DNA of 64,000 nt from Rhizobiales bacterium PAR1 (GTDB lineage: Bacteria; Pseudomonadota; Alphaproteobacteria; Rhizobiales; Beijerinckiaceae): the NCBI GenBank assembly GCA_002256205.1, contig NKIW01000004.1, forward strand, positions 201,802 to 265,801, read 5' to 3'. The number at the start of each line of letters is the position of its first letter. Position 1 is the first letter of the stretch. Position numbers and translations under genes: made by a program. Below the pieces are notes generated by a model. The model had not been told where the DNA came from. It did no database searches and saw only the letters and a program-made list of their open reading frames with translations. Positions 1 through 9,134 of this stretch are shown here, one piece after another.

Positions 1-1321
1 GCACGAAATCCGGGAAGCTCGTCGCAATGAAGCTCGTATCATCGACCTGCACGGGCTTTTCCGACGCGAGCCCCATCACAAGAAAGCTCATGGCGATGCG
101 GTGATCCATGTGCGTCGCGACCAGCCCGCCGCCTTTCGCGGGCTTGCCGCGTCCGGAAACGACGAGATCATCGCCGACGATCTCATGCGCAACGCCATTC
201 GCGGCCAGACCATCGGCCACGGCTGCGAGGCGATCGCTTTCTTTCACGCGCAGTTCCTTGAGGCCGTTCATACGGGTCTCGCCGGTCGCAAAGGCCGCCG
301 CAACAGCGAGAACCGGGTATTCGTCGATCATTGAGGGCGCGCGCTCGGCGGGGACATGCACGCCCTTGAGGGCCGAGTGCCGTACGCGCAAATCCGCGAC
401 CTCTTCGCCGCCTTCGATGCGGCGTTCGAGTTCGGTGATATCCGCGCCCATTTCCTTGAGCGTGGTGATGAGGCCAATGCGCAAGGGGTTCATCATCACC
501 GAACGGACCACAACCTCCGATCCCGGCACGATCAGCGCTGCCACCATCGGGAACGCCGCCGAGGACGGGTCCGCCGGCACCACAATCGGGCGCGGGGTGA
601 GTTCGGGCCGGCCCTTCAGCGTGACGCGGCGGCCGTGCGGACCATGCGGCACACTGGTGATCTCGGCACCGAAATAGGCGAGCATCTTTTCGGTATGATC
701 GCGGCTGGCTTCCGCCTCGATCACGGTTGTCTCGCCCGGCGCGTTGAGGCCGCAAAACAGCACGGCGGATTTGATCTGCGCCGAGGCAACCGGCGTCTGG
801 TATTCGATCGGGATGCAGTCTTTCGCGCCGCGAATCGTCAGCGGGCAGCGATTGCCCTCTGCGGCGGCGATCACCTCGACGCCCATTTTCTTCAGGGGAT
901 CGAGGATGCGGCCCATCGGGCGCTTTCTGAGCGAGGCATCACCGTCGATGGTCGCCGTGATCGGGTGACCGCCGATAACCCCCATCATCAGGCGCGAACC
1001 GGTGCCGGCATTGCCGAAATCGAGCGCGCCTTTCGGCTCCAGCAGCGTGCCTATGCCCATGCCGAGAACGCGCCACGAACCGGGGCCAAGATGATCAACC
1101 GTAGCACCCAAAGCGCGGGCAGCATCCGCCGTGCGCATCACATCCTCGCCTTCGAGCAGGCCAGAAACCGTGGTCTCGCCGACGCTCAGGAGGCCGAGAA
1201 TCAGCGCGCGATGCGAGATCGATTTGTCGCCAGGAACGGTGCAGGCACCCTTGAGCGCGCCGGAGCGCTCCGCCCGCATGGGGCGCACCCCGGAACCATG
1301 AGCATGGGAACCGCTGGCCAT
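1..1321 (-). CDS. aroA: 3-phosphoshikimate 1-carboxyvinyltransferase (EPSP synthase), C-terminus cut by window edge
   Basis: Transfers the enolpyruvyl group of PEP to shikimate-3-phosphate, the sixth step of the cytoplasmic shikimate pathway. The minus frame is open from ATG at 1321 to the left edge. It shows the family landmarks in order: GDKSISHRA near the N-terminus, [40 protein letters not shown] (catalytic Asp), KESDRL (catalytic Lys) and DHRIAMSF. The SAQxK form and overall motif set fit the class II enzymes, the group that includes the glyphosate-tolerant Agrobacterium CP4 enzyme. The start follows a GAAAGGTG ribosome site. In Rhizobiales this gene usually precedes cmk and rpsA, which would lie off the window. 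It is divergent from the FYDLN gene at 1542. Only the last few dozen residues should be missing. Confidence 0.96.
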   Translation of the reverse strand, partial: MASGSHAHGSGVRPMRAERSGALKGACTVPGDKSISHRALILGLLSVGETTVSGLLEGEDVMRTADAARALGATVDHLGPGSWRVLGMGIGTLLEPKGALDFGNAGTGSRLMMGVIGGHPITATIDGDASLRKRPMGRILDPLKKMGVEVIAAAEGNRCPLTIRGAKDCIPIEYQTPVASAQIKSAVLFCGLNAPGETTVIEAEASRDHTEKMLAYFGAEITSVPHGPHGRRVTLKGRPELTPRPIVVPADPSSAAFPMVAALIVPGSEVVVRSVMMNPLRIGLITTLKEMGADITELERRIEGGEEVADLRVRHSALKGVHVPAERAPSMIDEYPVLAVAAAFATGETRMNGLKELRVKESDRLAAVADGLAANGVAHEIVGDDLVVSGRGKPAKGGGLVATHMDHRIAMSFLVMGLASEKPVQVDDTSFIATSFPDFV

Positions 1322-1541
1322 GAAGGGCACCTTTCGTCGATATTTCCGTCAGACCAGCCGCGCATCGAGGGCAAGCGGGCAAAAATTTGCTTCTGCCCTC
1401 AAAACGTTTCAACTAGCATTTGACACGAGAGAGCGCGCCCACTAACGGGCTTCATCCCGTCTTTGCAAGTTGTCTTTCTTTGCGAGCGGAAGTTTTTGCC
1501 CCCGGCCCGCTCCCCGGGCATTACCTGACAGGAACGCGACA

Positions 1542-1919
1542 TTGCCCAAGGCTGAACTCGGCACCAAGCGCACTTGCCCCGTCACGGGCAAGAAATTCTA
1601 CGATCTCGACCGCGACCCGGTGGTTTCGCCCTATACCGGGCAGAGCTATCCGCGCAGCTTCTTCGACCCGCAGCCCAAGATCGCCAAGGTCGCAGCGACC
1701 GATGATGATGATGAGCTGGAGGTGGATGTCGCTGCCGTGCCGGATCTCGTCCCGCTCGAGGAAGCCGATGTTGCCGACGACGCCAAAGTGGTGCCGGACG
1801 ACGATATCGATATCGAGGCCGATGATGACGACACCTTCCTCGCGCCGGAAGAAGACGAGGACGACAGTGATGTCGCCGACCTCATCGATGGCGACATTGA
1901 GGAAGACGAGGAAAGCTGA
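1542..1919 (+). CDS. TIGR02300/FYDLN_acid family protein
   Basis: A 125-residue protein of unknown function, widespread in Alphaproteobacteria and typically next to aroA, as here. The first 40 residues carry the conserved LGTKRTCPVTGKKFYDLDRDP and SPYTGQSYP blocks. The cysteine-containing N-terminus may be a degenerate zinc ribbon. Everything after residue 50 is a strongly acidic Asp/Glu tail, which makes the DNA look repetitive (GATGATGAT). I chose the TTG at 1542 because it is preceded by GACAGGA and begins at the conserved PKAELGTKR. An upstream in-frame start at 1470 would add a non-conserved leader. No reaction can be assigned. Confidence 0.9.
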   Translation: MPKAELGTKRTCPVTGKKFYDLDRDPVVSPYTGQSYPRSFFDPQPKIAKVAATDDDDELEVDVAAVPDLVPLEEADVADDAKVVPDDDIDIEADDDDTFLAPEEDEDDSDVADLIDGDIEEDEES

Positions 1920-1940
1920 GGCTTTTTCGAGGAAGATTGC

Positions 1941-1960
1941 CCCCGGCTCACGGGCCGGGG
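1941..1960 (+). terminator. GC-rich hairpin after the FYDLN gene
   Basis: CCCCGGC (1941-1947) pairs perfectly with GCCGGGG (1954-1960) across a six-base loop, 21 bases after the stop codon. There is no T-tract, so it is a possible hairpin terminator or RNA-stabilising stem rather than a canonical intrinsic terminator. Confidence 0.4.
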
Positions 1961-2107
1961 TGTGGGTTGATCACAGGGCTCCTGCCTTACGAAATTCGGG
2001 GTCAGGAAATGTGAGAAACCCTCTTGCGGTGGGTGAAGTCTTGTGACATTAACCGCGCCTCCGGTTGAGACACCGGGTCGACATGCCTCCCGAGCATGTT
2101 TGGATTA

Positions 2108-2183
2108 GGGGCTATAGCTCAGCTGGGAGAGCGCCTGCATGGCATGCAGGAGGTCAGCGGTTCGATCCCGCTTAGCTCCACCA
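2108..2183 (+). tRNA. tRNA-Ala (anticodon GGC)
   Basis: A complete 76-base cloverleaf. The acceptor stem GGGGCTA pairs with TAGCTCC and includes the G3:U70 wobble pair that defines alanine identity. The D arm is GCTCAGCTGGGAGAGC. The anticodon arm CCTGC-ATGGCAT-GCAGG presents GGC, and the T arm is AGCGG-TTCGATC-CCGCT. The discriminator A73 and an encoded CCA (2181-2183) follow. No integrase or direct repeat nearby suggests use as an attachment site. Confidence 0.97.
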
Positions 2184-2264
2184 ATCTTTTTCCAACGCCG
2201 TGTTGGCCTCTTTGATCCCTGACATGCAATATTGATCGGCGGCAGGCTCACCGGGCGAGCCATG

Positions 2265-2939
2265 TCATTGCGGCTTGGTCGCAAACCAGATGACGTGGCG
2301 GGGACCCTTGCCATTCGAACGAGCCCGAACGAAGACCTCTTCCACCGCAAAACCGGCGTCGCTCAAACGGCGCGAGAATCCCCGGTCCGGGGCAGCAGAC
2401 CATACCGCGAGGATACCGCCCGGCTTCAGCGCATGTCTGGCGGCTTGAAGACCTTGCGGGGCATAGAGCCACCCGTTTTCGTCGCGACTGAGGCCATCTG
2501 GCCCATTATCGACATCGAGCAGAATCGCATCGTAACTGGTTGCCTTGGTCCGGATGGGCGTCGCAACGTCCCCGTGAAAGAGCGCGACGCGCGGATCCTC
2601 GAGGCAGCCCGCGGCAAGGGTTGCCATGGGGCCGCGCGCCCATTCGATAATCTCCGGAACGAGCTCCGCAACCGTAACTTTTGCGTCGGCCTCCAGCGCG
2701 GCAAGAGCTGCGCGCAGTGTGAATCCCATGCCATAGCCGCCGATCAGAAGGTGCTGCGCTGGCCGTTTGCCGAGGCGCGCGCAGGTCTTCACCGCGAGGG
2801 CATCTTCCGAGCCGCTCATCCGGCTGCTCATGAGTTCGTTGCGTTCAAGCACGATCATGAAATCGCCGCCACGCCGGAACAACCGAAGGCGTTCGCCACC
2901 GGGGACGATGGCCGTTCCGAGAAGTTCGCGCGGCTGCAT
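2265..2939 (-). CDS. Spermidine synthase-like SAM-dependent protein
   Basis: A 224-residue Rossmann-fold protein of the spermine/spermidine synthase superfamily. The nucleotide-binding loop HLLIGGYGMGFTLRAAL is followed by an acidic strand end (VAELVPEIIEWARG) and by YDAILLDVDNGPDG, the usual DxxxxD-type block of aminopropyltransferase-like proteins. It is shorter than true SpeE (about 280 residues) and lacks a clear N-terminal beta domain, so polyamine synthesis is not secure. Proteins of this kind are often annotated only as spermidine synthase or methyltransferase. I chose ATG 2939 because MQPRELLGT starts the conserved part. The longer frame to 3182 runs under the divergent nagB gene. It converges on the tRNA-Ala gene. 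Confidence 0.75.
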   Translation of the reverse strand: MQPRELLGTAIVPGGERLRLFRRGGDFMIVLERNELMSSRMSGSEDALAVKTCARLGKRPAQHLLIGGYGMGFTLRAALAALEADAKVTVAELVPEIIEWARGPMATLAAGCLEDPRVALFHGDVATPIRTKATSYDAILLDVDNGPDGLSRDENGWLYAPQGLQAARHALKPGGILAVWSAAPDRGFSRRLSDAGFAVEEVFVRARSNGKGPRHVIWFATKPQ

Positions 2940-3096
2940 ATCCCTGTCCTGACTGGCGCTGCGTGGAGCGCGCTCTAGACCACATCCTCGCCCGATTGGA
3001 TACATCCGGAAAATGGTCATTGCTTTTTGCTCTGTCACTTTTAGGCTCGCAGATCGAGAATACAAAATCCTGCATGCCAAAAGGTTCAAAGGTCCG

Positions 3097-3840
3097 ATGA
3101 AGGATATCCGCACCCTCCCCGACAAGCGCGCGATCGGCAACGAGGCCGCCGCGCTGGGCATCGCCGCGATCAAGGCGGCCATCGCCCGCGACGGGGAGGC
3201 GACGATTATCGTCGCGACCGGTGCCAGCCAGTTCGAAGCGCTCGAAGCCCTGGTGGCCGCCGAAGGGATCGACTGGTCGAAGGTGACGGCATTTCATCTC
3301 GATGAATATGTCGATCTGCCGATCAGCCATCCCGCGAGCTTCCGGCGCTATTTGCAGGAGCGGTTTGTCGGGCCTCTGGGCGGCAAGGTGCGTTTCGTGC
3401 CAGTGAATGGCGAGGAGGATGCCGCGGCGGAAGCGGCAAGGCTCGGCGCGCTGATCAAGGGGCGGCGGATCGCGGTCTGTTTCGCTGGCATCGGCGAGAA
3501 TTGCCATATCGCCTTCAACGATCCGCCGGCGGATTTTGAAACCGAAGAGCCCTATATCGTCGTGGCGCTCGACGAGGCCTGCCGCCAGCAGCAATTCGGT
3601 GAAGGCTGGTTCCCGACGCTTGACGCCGTACCGAGCCACGCGATTTCGATGAGCGTACGCCAGATCATGAAAAGCGAGCTGATCATTCTCTCGGTATCGG
3701 ATACGCGGAAGGCGCAGGCTGTGCGCGATGCGCTGGAGGGGCCGGTCAGCCCGCTTCACCCGGCTTCGATCCTGCAAACGCACCCGAATACGGTGCTGCT
3801 GATGGACCCGCCGGCAGCCTCGCTGCTGACGCGCGCGTAA
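3097..3840 (+). CDS. nagB: Glucosamine-6-phosphate deaminase-family protein
   Basis: A 247-residue protein of the glucosamine-6-phosphate deaminase / 6-phosphogluconolactonase family, predicted to convert glucosamine-6-phosphate to fructose-6-phosphate and ammonia. Visible motifs are the phosphate loop IIVATGASQ, the catalytic HLDEYVDLP segment and [27 protein letters not shown] is the equivalent of the GIGxDGHIAFNEP active-site signature, with Asn-Cys replacing Asp-Gly. The last is a real departure from classical NagB. The next gene is nagA, 15 bases downstream, which supports amino-sugar catabolism. ATG 3097 starts the conserved KDIRTLPDK region. An upstream GTG/ATG extension would lie in the divergent promoter region. 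Confidence 0.85.
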   Translation: MKDIRTLPDKRAIGNEAAALGIAAIKAAIARDGEATIIVATGASQFEALEALVAAEGIDWSKVTAFHLDEYVDLPISHPASFRRYLQERFVGPLGGKVRFVPVNGEEDAAAEAARLGALIKGRRIAVCFAGIGENCHIAFNDPPADFETEEPYIVVALDEACRQQQFGEGWFPTLDAVPSHAISMSVRQIMKSELIILSVSDTRKAQAVRDALEGPVSPLHPASILQTHPNTVLLMDPPAASLLTRA

Positions 3841-3855
3841 GGCACGAGGCCGGGC

Positions 3856-4866
3856 ATGATGACCTCGCAGGGGCTGTTCGATCTGCAGGTCAACGGCTTT
3901 GCTGGGGTGGATTTCAACGCGGGCACGTTCCGGGCGGGTGAGATTGATCACGCCCTAGAGGCGATGCGGCGAACGGGCGTCACGACTTGCCTGCCGACGA
4001 TCATCACCGCGCATCCCGAAACGCTTTTCGAGCGGTTCAAGGCGCTCGATGCGGCGATTGCAGCGAGCCGACTCGGCCCCGCGATGTGCCCCGGCTATCA
4101 CCTCGAAGGGCCGTTTCTCAATCCCCTGCCCGGCTATTCCGGTTGTCACCCTGCCGATGCGATGACAGGGGTGAGCCTCACGCTCGTCGAACGGCTGGAA
4201 ACTTCGCTCACCCGGCCCATTCTGATGGTGACAGTCGCGCCGGAAATTGAAGGCGCGCTCGATCTGATCCGTACCCTTGCCGAGCGCGGCAAGATCATGG
4301 CGCTAGGGCATACCGCGTGCGATTTCGAGACCGCTCAGGCGGCGGCACAGGCCGGCGCTACACTCTCGACCCATCTCGGCAACGGCCTGCCCCAGACCCT
4401 GCACAAACTCGTCAACCCGATCTTTGCCCAACTCGCCGAGGATGGGCTATGGGCGAGTTTCATTGCCGATGGCATCCATCTCCATCCGCTCGCCTTGAAG
4501 GGCCTGCTGCGCGCCAAGGGGCTCCCGAGGTCCATTCTGGTGACGGATGCCGTTGTGGGCGCTGCGGCCCCTCCGGGACGGTACACTTTCGCCGGCATGG
4601 CAGTAGAACGCCAAGACGATGGCTCCGTGCGCCTGCCGGAAAGTGGTTCTCTTGCCGGGGCAGCGCTGTGCCTCGATCAGGCAGTCCGCAATGTGGTGAT
4701 GTGGGGATTGGCAAGCCGGGAAGACGCGCTCGCCATGGCGTCCACGCATCCGCGCCACCTGCTCGCGCCAGCCTTCGCCGCGCACGGCCTAACTGTGAAT
4801 GCCGGGCGCGTGACTTGGAATGACGCGCTTGAGGTGGCCGAAGTCACGATAGAGACCGCACCTTGA
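3856..4866 (+). CDS. nagA: N-acetylglucosamine-6-phosphate deacetylase-like amidohydrolase
   Basis: A 336-residue amidohydrolase, predicted to remove acetate from N-acetylglucosamine-6-phosphate to feed the deaminase encoded just upstream. Motifs along the TIM barrel: FDLQVNGFAGVDF near the N-terminus, TCLPTIIT, HLEGPFLN (metal-ligand Glu), MALGHT (metal His), STHLGNGLP (second metal His), FIADGIHLHP and the catalytic VTDA. It is shorter than typical NagA (about 380 residues) because the N-terminal small domain is reduced to a few residues. HLGNG also replaces the usual HLFNAM, so a related N-acyl sugar could be the real substrate. The start is ATG 3856, with an alternative ATG one codon later. 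Confidence 0.85.
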   Translation: MMTSQGLFDLQVNGFAGVDFNAGTFRAGEIDHALEAMRRTGVTTCLPTIITAHPETLFERFKALDAAIAASRLGPAMCPGYHLEGPFLNPLPGYSGCHPADAMTGVSLTLVERLETSLTRPILMVTVAPEIEGALDLIRTLAERGKIMALGHTACDFETAQAAAQAGATLSTHLGNGLPQTLHKLVNPIFAQLAEDGLWASFIADGIHLHPLALKGLLRAKGLPRSILVTDAVVGAAAPPGRYTFAGMAVERQDDGSVRLPESGSLAGAALCLDQAVRNVVMWGLASREDALAMASTHPRHLLAPAFAAHGLTVNAGRVTWNDALEVAEVTIETAP

Positions 4867-4901
4867 AAACAACCATTGCTCAAAATGAAAAGGGAAGAGA
4901 C

Positions 4902-6089
4902 ATGACCAAGGGACATATCGACCGCCGCACGGTTCTGGGCGGCATGGCTGCGCTGGCGACCGGCGGACCCGGGGCACTGGCCGCCTCGCCGCCACTCCCC
5001 ACTGCGCCAGTTGCGATCTCGATTATCGATGTCGGCGGCGCGTTGGCGCTGATCCAGCCCGCGATTGAAGAATATCGCGCAGCCAACCCCAAGCTCGTCT
5101 CGCGCATCGCGCTGGTGAAGGCGCCCGCGCCGGAGCTTGCGAGCAAGATCAAGGCGCAACAGGATGCAGGGAAAGCCGATCTCGATCTTGTGCTTACCGG
5201 CTCCGATGGCCTCGCGGCTGGGCTCGACCAGAACCTTTGGCTGAAGGTCTTGCCGGACCATGCGGAGCGCTTCCCCAACATCGAGGCCAACTACGAGCCT
5301 GCGGCGCTCAACCTGCATCGCGCGCAGGGCGCGGGTTTTGGCGTCGTCGTCAACTATTACCCCTCCGGCCCGTTGCTTGAATATGCGCCGGAGCGGGTGA
5401 AAAAGGTTCCGACGACCGCCGAAGAGCTGCTCGCCTTCGCCAAGGCCAACCCCGGTAAATTCATGTATGCGCGGCCCGCCAATTCCGGTCCCGGCCGCAC
5501 GTTCATGATGGGCCTGCCCTATATCCTCGGCGACAAAGACCCGCAGGACCCGATCAACGGGTGGGACAAAACCTGGGCCTATTTGCAGGAAATCGCCCCA
5601 TTCATCGACTATTACCCCGCTGGCACCAGCGCGACGATGAAGGAATTCGGCGAAGGCACACGCGATATCATCATCTCGACGACGGGATGGGACATCAATC
5701 CGCGCGCGCTCGGCATCGTGCCAAAATCTGCGATGATCGGCACGCTGAAGGGCTTCCACTGGGTTTCGGACGCCTTCTTCATGTGCGTGCCGAAGGGCGT
5801 GCCGAATGACCGGCTCGCGGTCGTGCTCGACCTGATGGCGTATCTGCTGACGCCGAAAGCGCAGGCCTATTCCTACGACGAGGGTTATCTCTATCCCGGC
5901 CCGGCGGTGAAGAACGTGCCGGTATCGCTCGCCCCCGCGCGCAGCCAGCAGGTGATCGCCGAATTCGGACGACCCGAGTATGCCGATCTGATCGCCAAGA
6001 ACCCGATCGAATTGCCCCTCAAGCCCGACAAGATGGTGCTGGCGTTCCGCAAATGGGACGAGCTTGTCGGCCCCAAACGCCGGCAGTAA
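4902..6089 (+). CDS. ABC-type extracellular solute-binding protein, Tat-type signal
   Basis: A 395-residue periplasmic binding protein. The N-terminus IDRRTVLGGMAALATG with an Ala-x-Ala site near residue 30 is a twin-arginine signal peptide. The mature part has the alternating alpha/beta pattern of family 1/8-like receptors (PATTAEELLAFAKANPGKF-type hinge, DIIISTTGWDI, LTPKAQAYSYDEGY). ATG 4902 follows GGAAGAG and overlaps no gene; an in-frame ATG at 4863 overlaps nagA. It sits between nagA and an aldose-epimerase gene, so a sugar or amino-sugar ligand is likely. No permease or ATPase gene accompanies it here, so the partner transporter must be elsewhere or the gene is an orphan receptor. Confidence 0.85.
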   Translation: MTKGHIDRRTVLGGMAALATGGPGALAASPPLPTAPVAISIIDVGGALALIQPAIEEYRAANPKLVSRIALVKAPAPELASKIKAQQDAGKADLDLVLTGSDGLAAGLDQNLWLKVLPDHAERFPNIEANYEPAALNLHRAQGAGFGVVVNYYPSGPLLEYAPERVKKVPTTAEELLAFAKANPGKFMYARPANSGPGRTFMMGLPYILGDKDPQDPINGWDKTWAYLQEIAPFIDYYPAGTSATMKEFGEGTRDIIISTTGWDINPRALGIVPKSAMIGTLKGFHWVSDAFFMCVPKGVPNDRLAVVLDLMAYLLTPKAQAYSYDEGYLYPGPAVKNVPVSLAPARSQQVIAEFGRPEYADLIAKNPIELPLKPDKMVLAFRKWDELVGPKRRQ

Positions 6090-6214
6090 ATGAAGGCTCT
6101 GCTGACGCCTGCGGGTGTTGATTCATGACAGGGGTTCGCAGATATGCGAGCCTCTTCGATGTGTGCCTGTCGGGTCGCAGTCCCGGCAGTTTTTGCTCGA
6201 AAGAACACTCTGGA

Positions 6215-7096
6215 ATGTCCGACTGTCACACCATCCGCTCCGCGTCCCTCACCGCAACCATCGCCGCCCATGGCGCGGAACTCCAGACCGTGACGCTGAC
6301 GAGCGGCGAAGACCTGCTCTGGCATGGCGGGCCGGAATGGCCACGCCGGGCGCCGGTCCTTTTCCCGATTGTCGGGCGGCTCACCGAGGATATGTTGATC
6401 CATCAAGGTAAGCACTATCCCCTTCCCAAGCATGGGTTTGCGCGCAACAGCCGCTTCGATTGGGTTGAGCGGGGCGAAAGCCGGTGCGTTCTCGAACTGC
6501 GTGACAGCGCTGCAACGCACGCGTCCTATCCGTTTGCCTTTCGTCTCTTGATGATTTTCGAGATCGACGGACTGACACTCAAGGTCACCACGCGGGTCGA
6601 GAATCCGGGCCAGGAGGTGTTACCCTGCGGTGTTGGCGCCCATCCGGCTTTCCGCTGGCCGCTGGTGGAAGGTGTCCCGCAGGAGAGCCACAGGCTCGAC
6701 TTCGAGAAAGACGAAAGCATAGAGACTTACCTGATCGAGGATGGCTTGCTTGGCGCGAAGACGCCATCGCCGATCAAAAATCGCCGCCTTGCTCTCTCGC
6801 CCGAGCTGTTCGTCATTGATGCGATTATCCTTGAGGAGGTGGCCAGTCGCTCGGTGCGCTTTATTGCCGAGGATGCCCAGGGGAAGACGCTTCGTGTGCT
6901 CGACATTGCGTGGGAGGGCTACAAGGATCTCGGAATCTGGTCGCGACAGGGCGGTGCGCCATTCCTCTGCATCGAACCCTGGTTCAGCATGTGCAGCCCA
7001 GTGGGCTGGCAGGGAGAATTCAGCGAAAAGCCCGGCATTCTCTTGCTGGAACCGCAGGGTGTGCGGGACTTCAGCTGGCGGGTGACGGTTGGCTAG
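6215..7096 (+). CDS. Aldose 1-epimerase (galactose mutarotase) family protein
   Basis: A 293-residue protein of the galactose mutarotase-like fold, close to the LacX/YeaD branch. Seen: the early GAELQTVTL strand, DLLWHGGPEW, RAPVLFPIVGRL, PKHGFARNSRF (catalytic His in HGFAR) and the second catalytic region CGVGAHPAFRWPL (His). A late Glu lies in FLCIEPWFSM. The family interconverts anomers of sugars or sugar phosphates. ATG 6215 starts MSDCHTIRS; the longer frame from 6125 adds a leader with no family similarity. The position after a sugar-binding protein and the nag pair suggests a sugar-uptake role. Confidence 0.88.
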   Translation: MSDCHTIRSASLTATIAAHGAELQTVTLTSGEDLLWHGGPEWPRRAPVLFPIVGRLTEDMLIHQGKHYPLPKHGFARNSRFDWVERGESRCVLELRDSAATHASYPFAFRLLMIFEIDGLTLKVTTRVENPGQEVLPCGVGAHPAFRWPLVEGVPQESHRLDFEKDESIETYLIEDGLLGAKTPSPIKNRRLALSPELFVIDAIILEEVASRSVRFIAEDAQGKTLRVLDIAWEGYKDLGIWSRQGGAPFLCIEPWFSMCSPVGWQGEFSEKPGILLLEPQGVRDFSWRVTVG

Positions 7097-7224
7097 GGCC
7101 TGCTCGGATATGCCGCAACAAATCGCCGCAGACAGGTTTACGGCATCTGCCCTTTCCAAATGAGCCGATTGCAACATCTTCAGGGGGTGAATGGCTTTTG
7201 CCGCGACACCTGAGGAGAACAGCC

Positions 7225-7590
7225 ATGAAGATAGCCACGCCGGCCTTGTTGCTGATGACCTCTGTCGTGCCCGCCTTGGCGGATGTTTACCCCTCTGGCA
7301 ACTGGCAGCGGGGAGATGGCAACGCGCAGGTCCGGATCGAGCCCTGCGGCGCGGCGATTTGCGCGATCAACACCCGCATCCGGGATACATCGGGCGGGGA
7401 AGAAGTCGGACATCGCCTTGTTATGACCCTCAAGCCGACCGCCCCCGGCAAGCTAACCGGTAGCGCCTTTGATCCGCAGCGGGACAAAACCTACGCCATT
7501 GACATTGTCTTCAACGAGAAAACAATGACGACGCGGGGCTGCATCCTGCGGGTTCTATGCAAGTCAGTGAGCTGGAGCCGCCTGCCCTGA
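7225..7590 (+). CDS. DUF2147-type small exported protein
   Basis: A 121-residue secreted protein with an N-terminal signal (MKIATPALLLMTSVVPALA, cleavage after residue 19). The mature part has the DUF2147 layout: GNWQRGDGNAQVRIEPCGAAICAIN at the start, a lysine-rich GHRLVMTLKPTAPGKLTGSAFDPQRDKTY middle and MTTRGCILRVLCKSVSWSRL at the end. Four cysteines could form two disulfides in the periplasm. The function of the family is unknown. ATG 7225 follows GAGGAGAA. It is convergent with the hydroxylase gene, whose stop is only 9 bases away. Confidence 0.85.
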   Translation: MKIATPALLLMTSVVPALADVYPSGNWQRGDGNAQVRIEPCGAAICAINTRIRDTSGGEEVGHRLVMTLKPTAPGKLTGSAFDPQRDKTYAIDIVFNEKTMTTRGCILRVLCKSVSWSRLP

Positions 7591-7598
7591 ACGAAGCT

Positions 7599-9131
7599 CT
7601 AGGTGAGGAGGCTTTCCGCTTCCCGGGTCAGGGCCAGAGCGGCTTGCGCGTCGGACGCGGTGCCAAAGACATAATTGTCCGGCCTGACAAGAGCATAACT
7701 GGCCTGATGCTTCGCCATCCAGTCGCGGATCACGCCATCGCATTCGACAAGGCCTGAGGCCGTTCCGAACGTGATGATCGAACCGCCGATGGCGATCATC
7801 GCCTGCCGCAAGGCCTCGCCCGGTGCTGCAGCTGCCGGAGCCGTCACAAGGCGCATCCCACCGCCCGCGACATCGTCGAGCCGTTGGCGGCCTGAGGCCG
7901 TGTTGATCCATGGCTGGGGAAACAGCGTTCCACGCGCGGGATGGGCGTTCGCGCTGATAAAGCCGGCATCCAGCGCCGGCATCAGTTCCTGACGGGGCAC
8001 AGCGGCAATAGTGCCGCCGGCTTCCGCGATCAGGCGGTCGTCGCGCTCCCTGGCCCGCGTCGCATCGCGCTCGCCGATCAGCCCGCCGATATGCTTGATG
8101 ATGCCGGTCAGCTTGCGGACATGCCCGCCGCGCTCGGGTCCATAGGTATCAAGCAAGCTCTCCCCTGCCGCGCCCCTCAGACAACGGATCAGCTTCCAGC
8201 TGAGGTTTGCTACATCGCGCAACCCCTGACAGAGACCCTGCCCAAGAAACGGCGGTTGCTGATGCGCGGCATCGCCCGCGATAAAAACACGGCCCTGCCG
8301 CCATTCCCGTGCCACCAGCGCATGAAAGCGATAGGCAGCGCTCCGCCAGAGCGTGGCATCTGCCGGCGCAATCCAGCGCGAGAGAAGCCGCCAAACATTT
8401 TCCGGTTTTTCCATTTCGCGGGCATCTTCTCCCGGACGCAAGCTGATCTCCCAGCGGCGGTGATTGCCGGTGCAAATCACGAAGGTCGCGGGGCGGAAAG
8501 GCTCGCAATATTGCACGCTGGTCTGGGGGAGTTTGGCAAGGCCTTGCGGATCTGCCAGTACATCAACGACGAGCCAAGGCTCATCGAATCCGAGATCCTC
8601 CAGCGGAAGTCCGAGCATCTTGCGGGTGGTCGAGGAGGCCCCATCACAGGCGATGACGTAAGCTGCCGTGATCACCCGGCGACCCTCGGCATTTTCGATC
8701 TCCAGCCTGACCTGATCCGCATCCTGAGCGATGCCGGTGAGCGTTTCCCCGAGTGCAATGGTCACGGAGGGATAGGTTTTGGCATGCTCGCGCACCGCCG
8801 CCTCGAGCGTCGGCTGCATGAACACCATTGATGGGAGCCAGCTTTGGGGATGCGGCTCGGCCAGCATTGTCAGGCGCTTGATGACGCGTCCATCCGCGCC
8901 GAAATAGATCGAATCCGTGAAGGGTTCGGCGCATACCGCGAGCGCATCGGAAAGGCCGAGACCCTGCAAGATACGCGCGATTTCATGATCGAGCGCGACG
9001 GCACGTGGCTTGTCATAAATCGTCTCGGCGCTGTCGATCACGAGGGTGCGAACGCCCGCCTGCCCCAACTGGCAGGCCGCAACCGCGCCAACCGGGCCAA
9101 AGCCGATGATCGCAACCTCGTAATCGCTCAT
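7599..9131 (-). CDS. FAD-dependent aromatic hydroxylase, MhpA-like
   Basis: A 510-residue flavoprotein monooxygenase of the class A group. Motifs: the ADP-binding GFGPVGAVAA (GxGxxG) at residues 10-19, the DG motif YVIACDGASSTTR, and the GD motif RVFIAGDAAHQQPPFLGQG that contacts the FAD ribityl chain. The C-terminal thioredoxin-like tail is present (GGSIITFGT... and YALVRPDNYVFG). The nearest known role is 3-(3-hydroxyphenyl)propionate 2-hydroxylase, ring hydroxylation before meta cleavage. It starts 3 bases after the FAH-family gene and ends an operon with an extradiol-type dioxygenase, so a catechol- or hydroquinone-forming step is likely. The exact substrate is not readable. Confidence 0.88.
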   Translation of the reverse strand: MSDYEVAIIGFGPVGAVAACQLGQAGVRTLVIDSAETIYDKPRAVALDHEIARILQGLGLSDALAVCAEPFTDSIYFGADGRVIKRLTMLAEPHPQSWLPSMVFMQPTLEAAVREHAKTYPSVTIALGETLTGIAQDADQVRLEIENAEGRRVITAAYVIACDGASSTTRKMLGLPLEDLGFDEPWLVVDVLADPQGLAKLPQTSVQYCEPFRPATFVICTGNHRRWEISLRPGEDAREMEKPENVWRLLSRWIAPADATLWRSAAYRFHALVAREWRQGRVFIAGDAAHQQPPFLGQGLCQGLRDVANLSWKLIRCLRGAAGESLLDTYGPERGGHVRKLTGIIKHIGGLIGERDATRARERDDRLIAEAGGTIAAVPRQELMPALDAGFISANAHPARGTLFPQPWINTASGRQRLDDVAGGGMRLVTAPAAAAPGEALRQAMIAIGGSIITFGTASGLVECDGVIRDWMAKHQASYALVRPDNYVFGTASDAQAALALTREAESLLT

Positions 9132-9134
9132 CGC

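Noticed and set aside
2108-2183. tRNA-Ala as the attachment site of a mobile island
   Set aside because: No integrase, no repeated tRNA 3' end and no composition break downstream; the following genes are ordinary metabolism.
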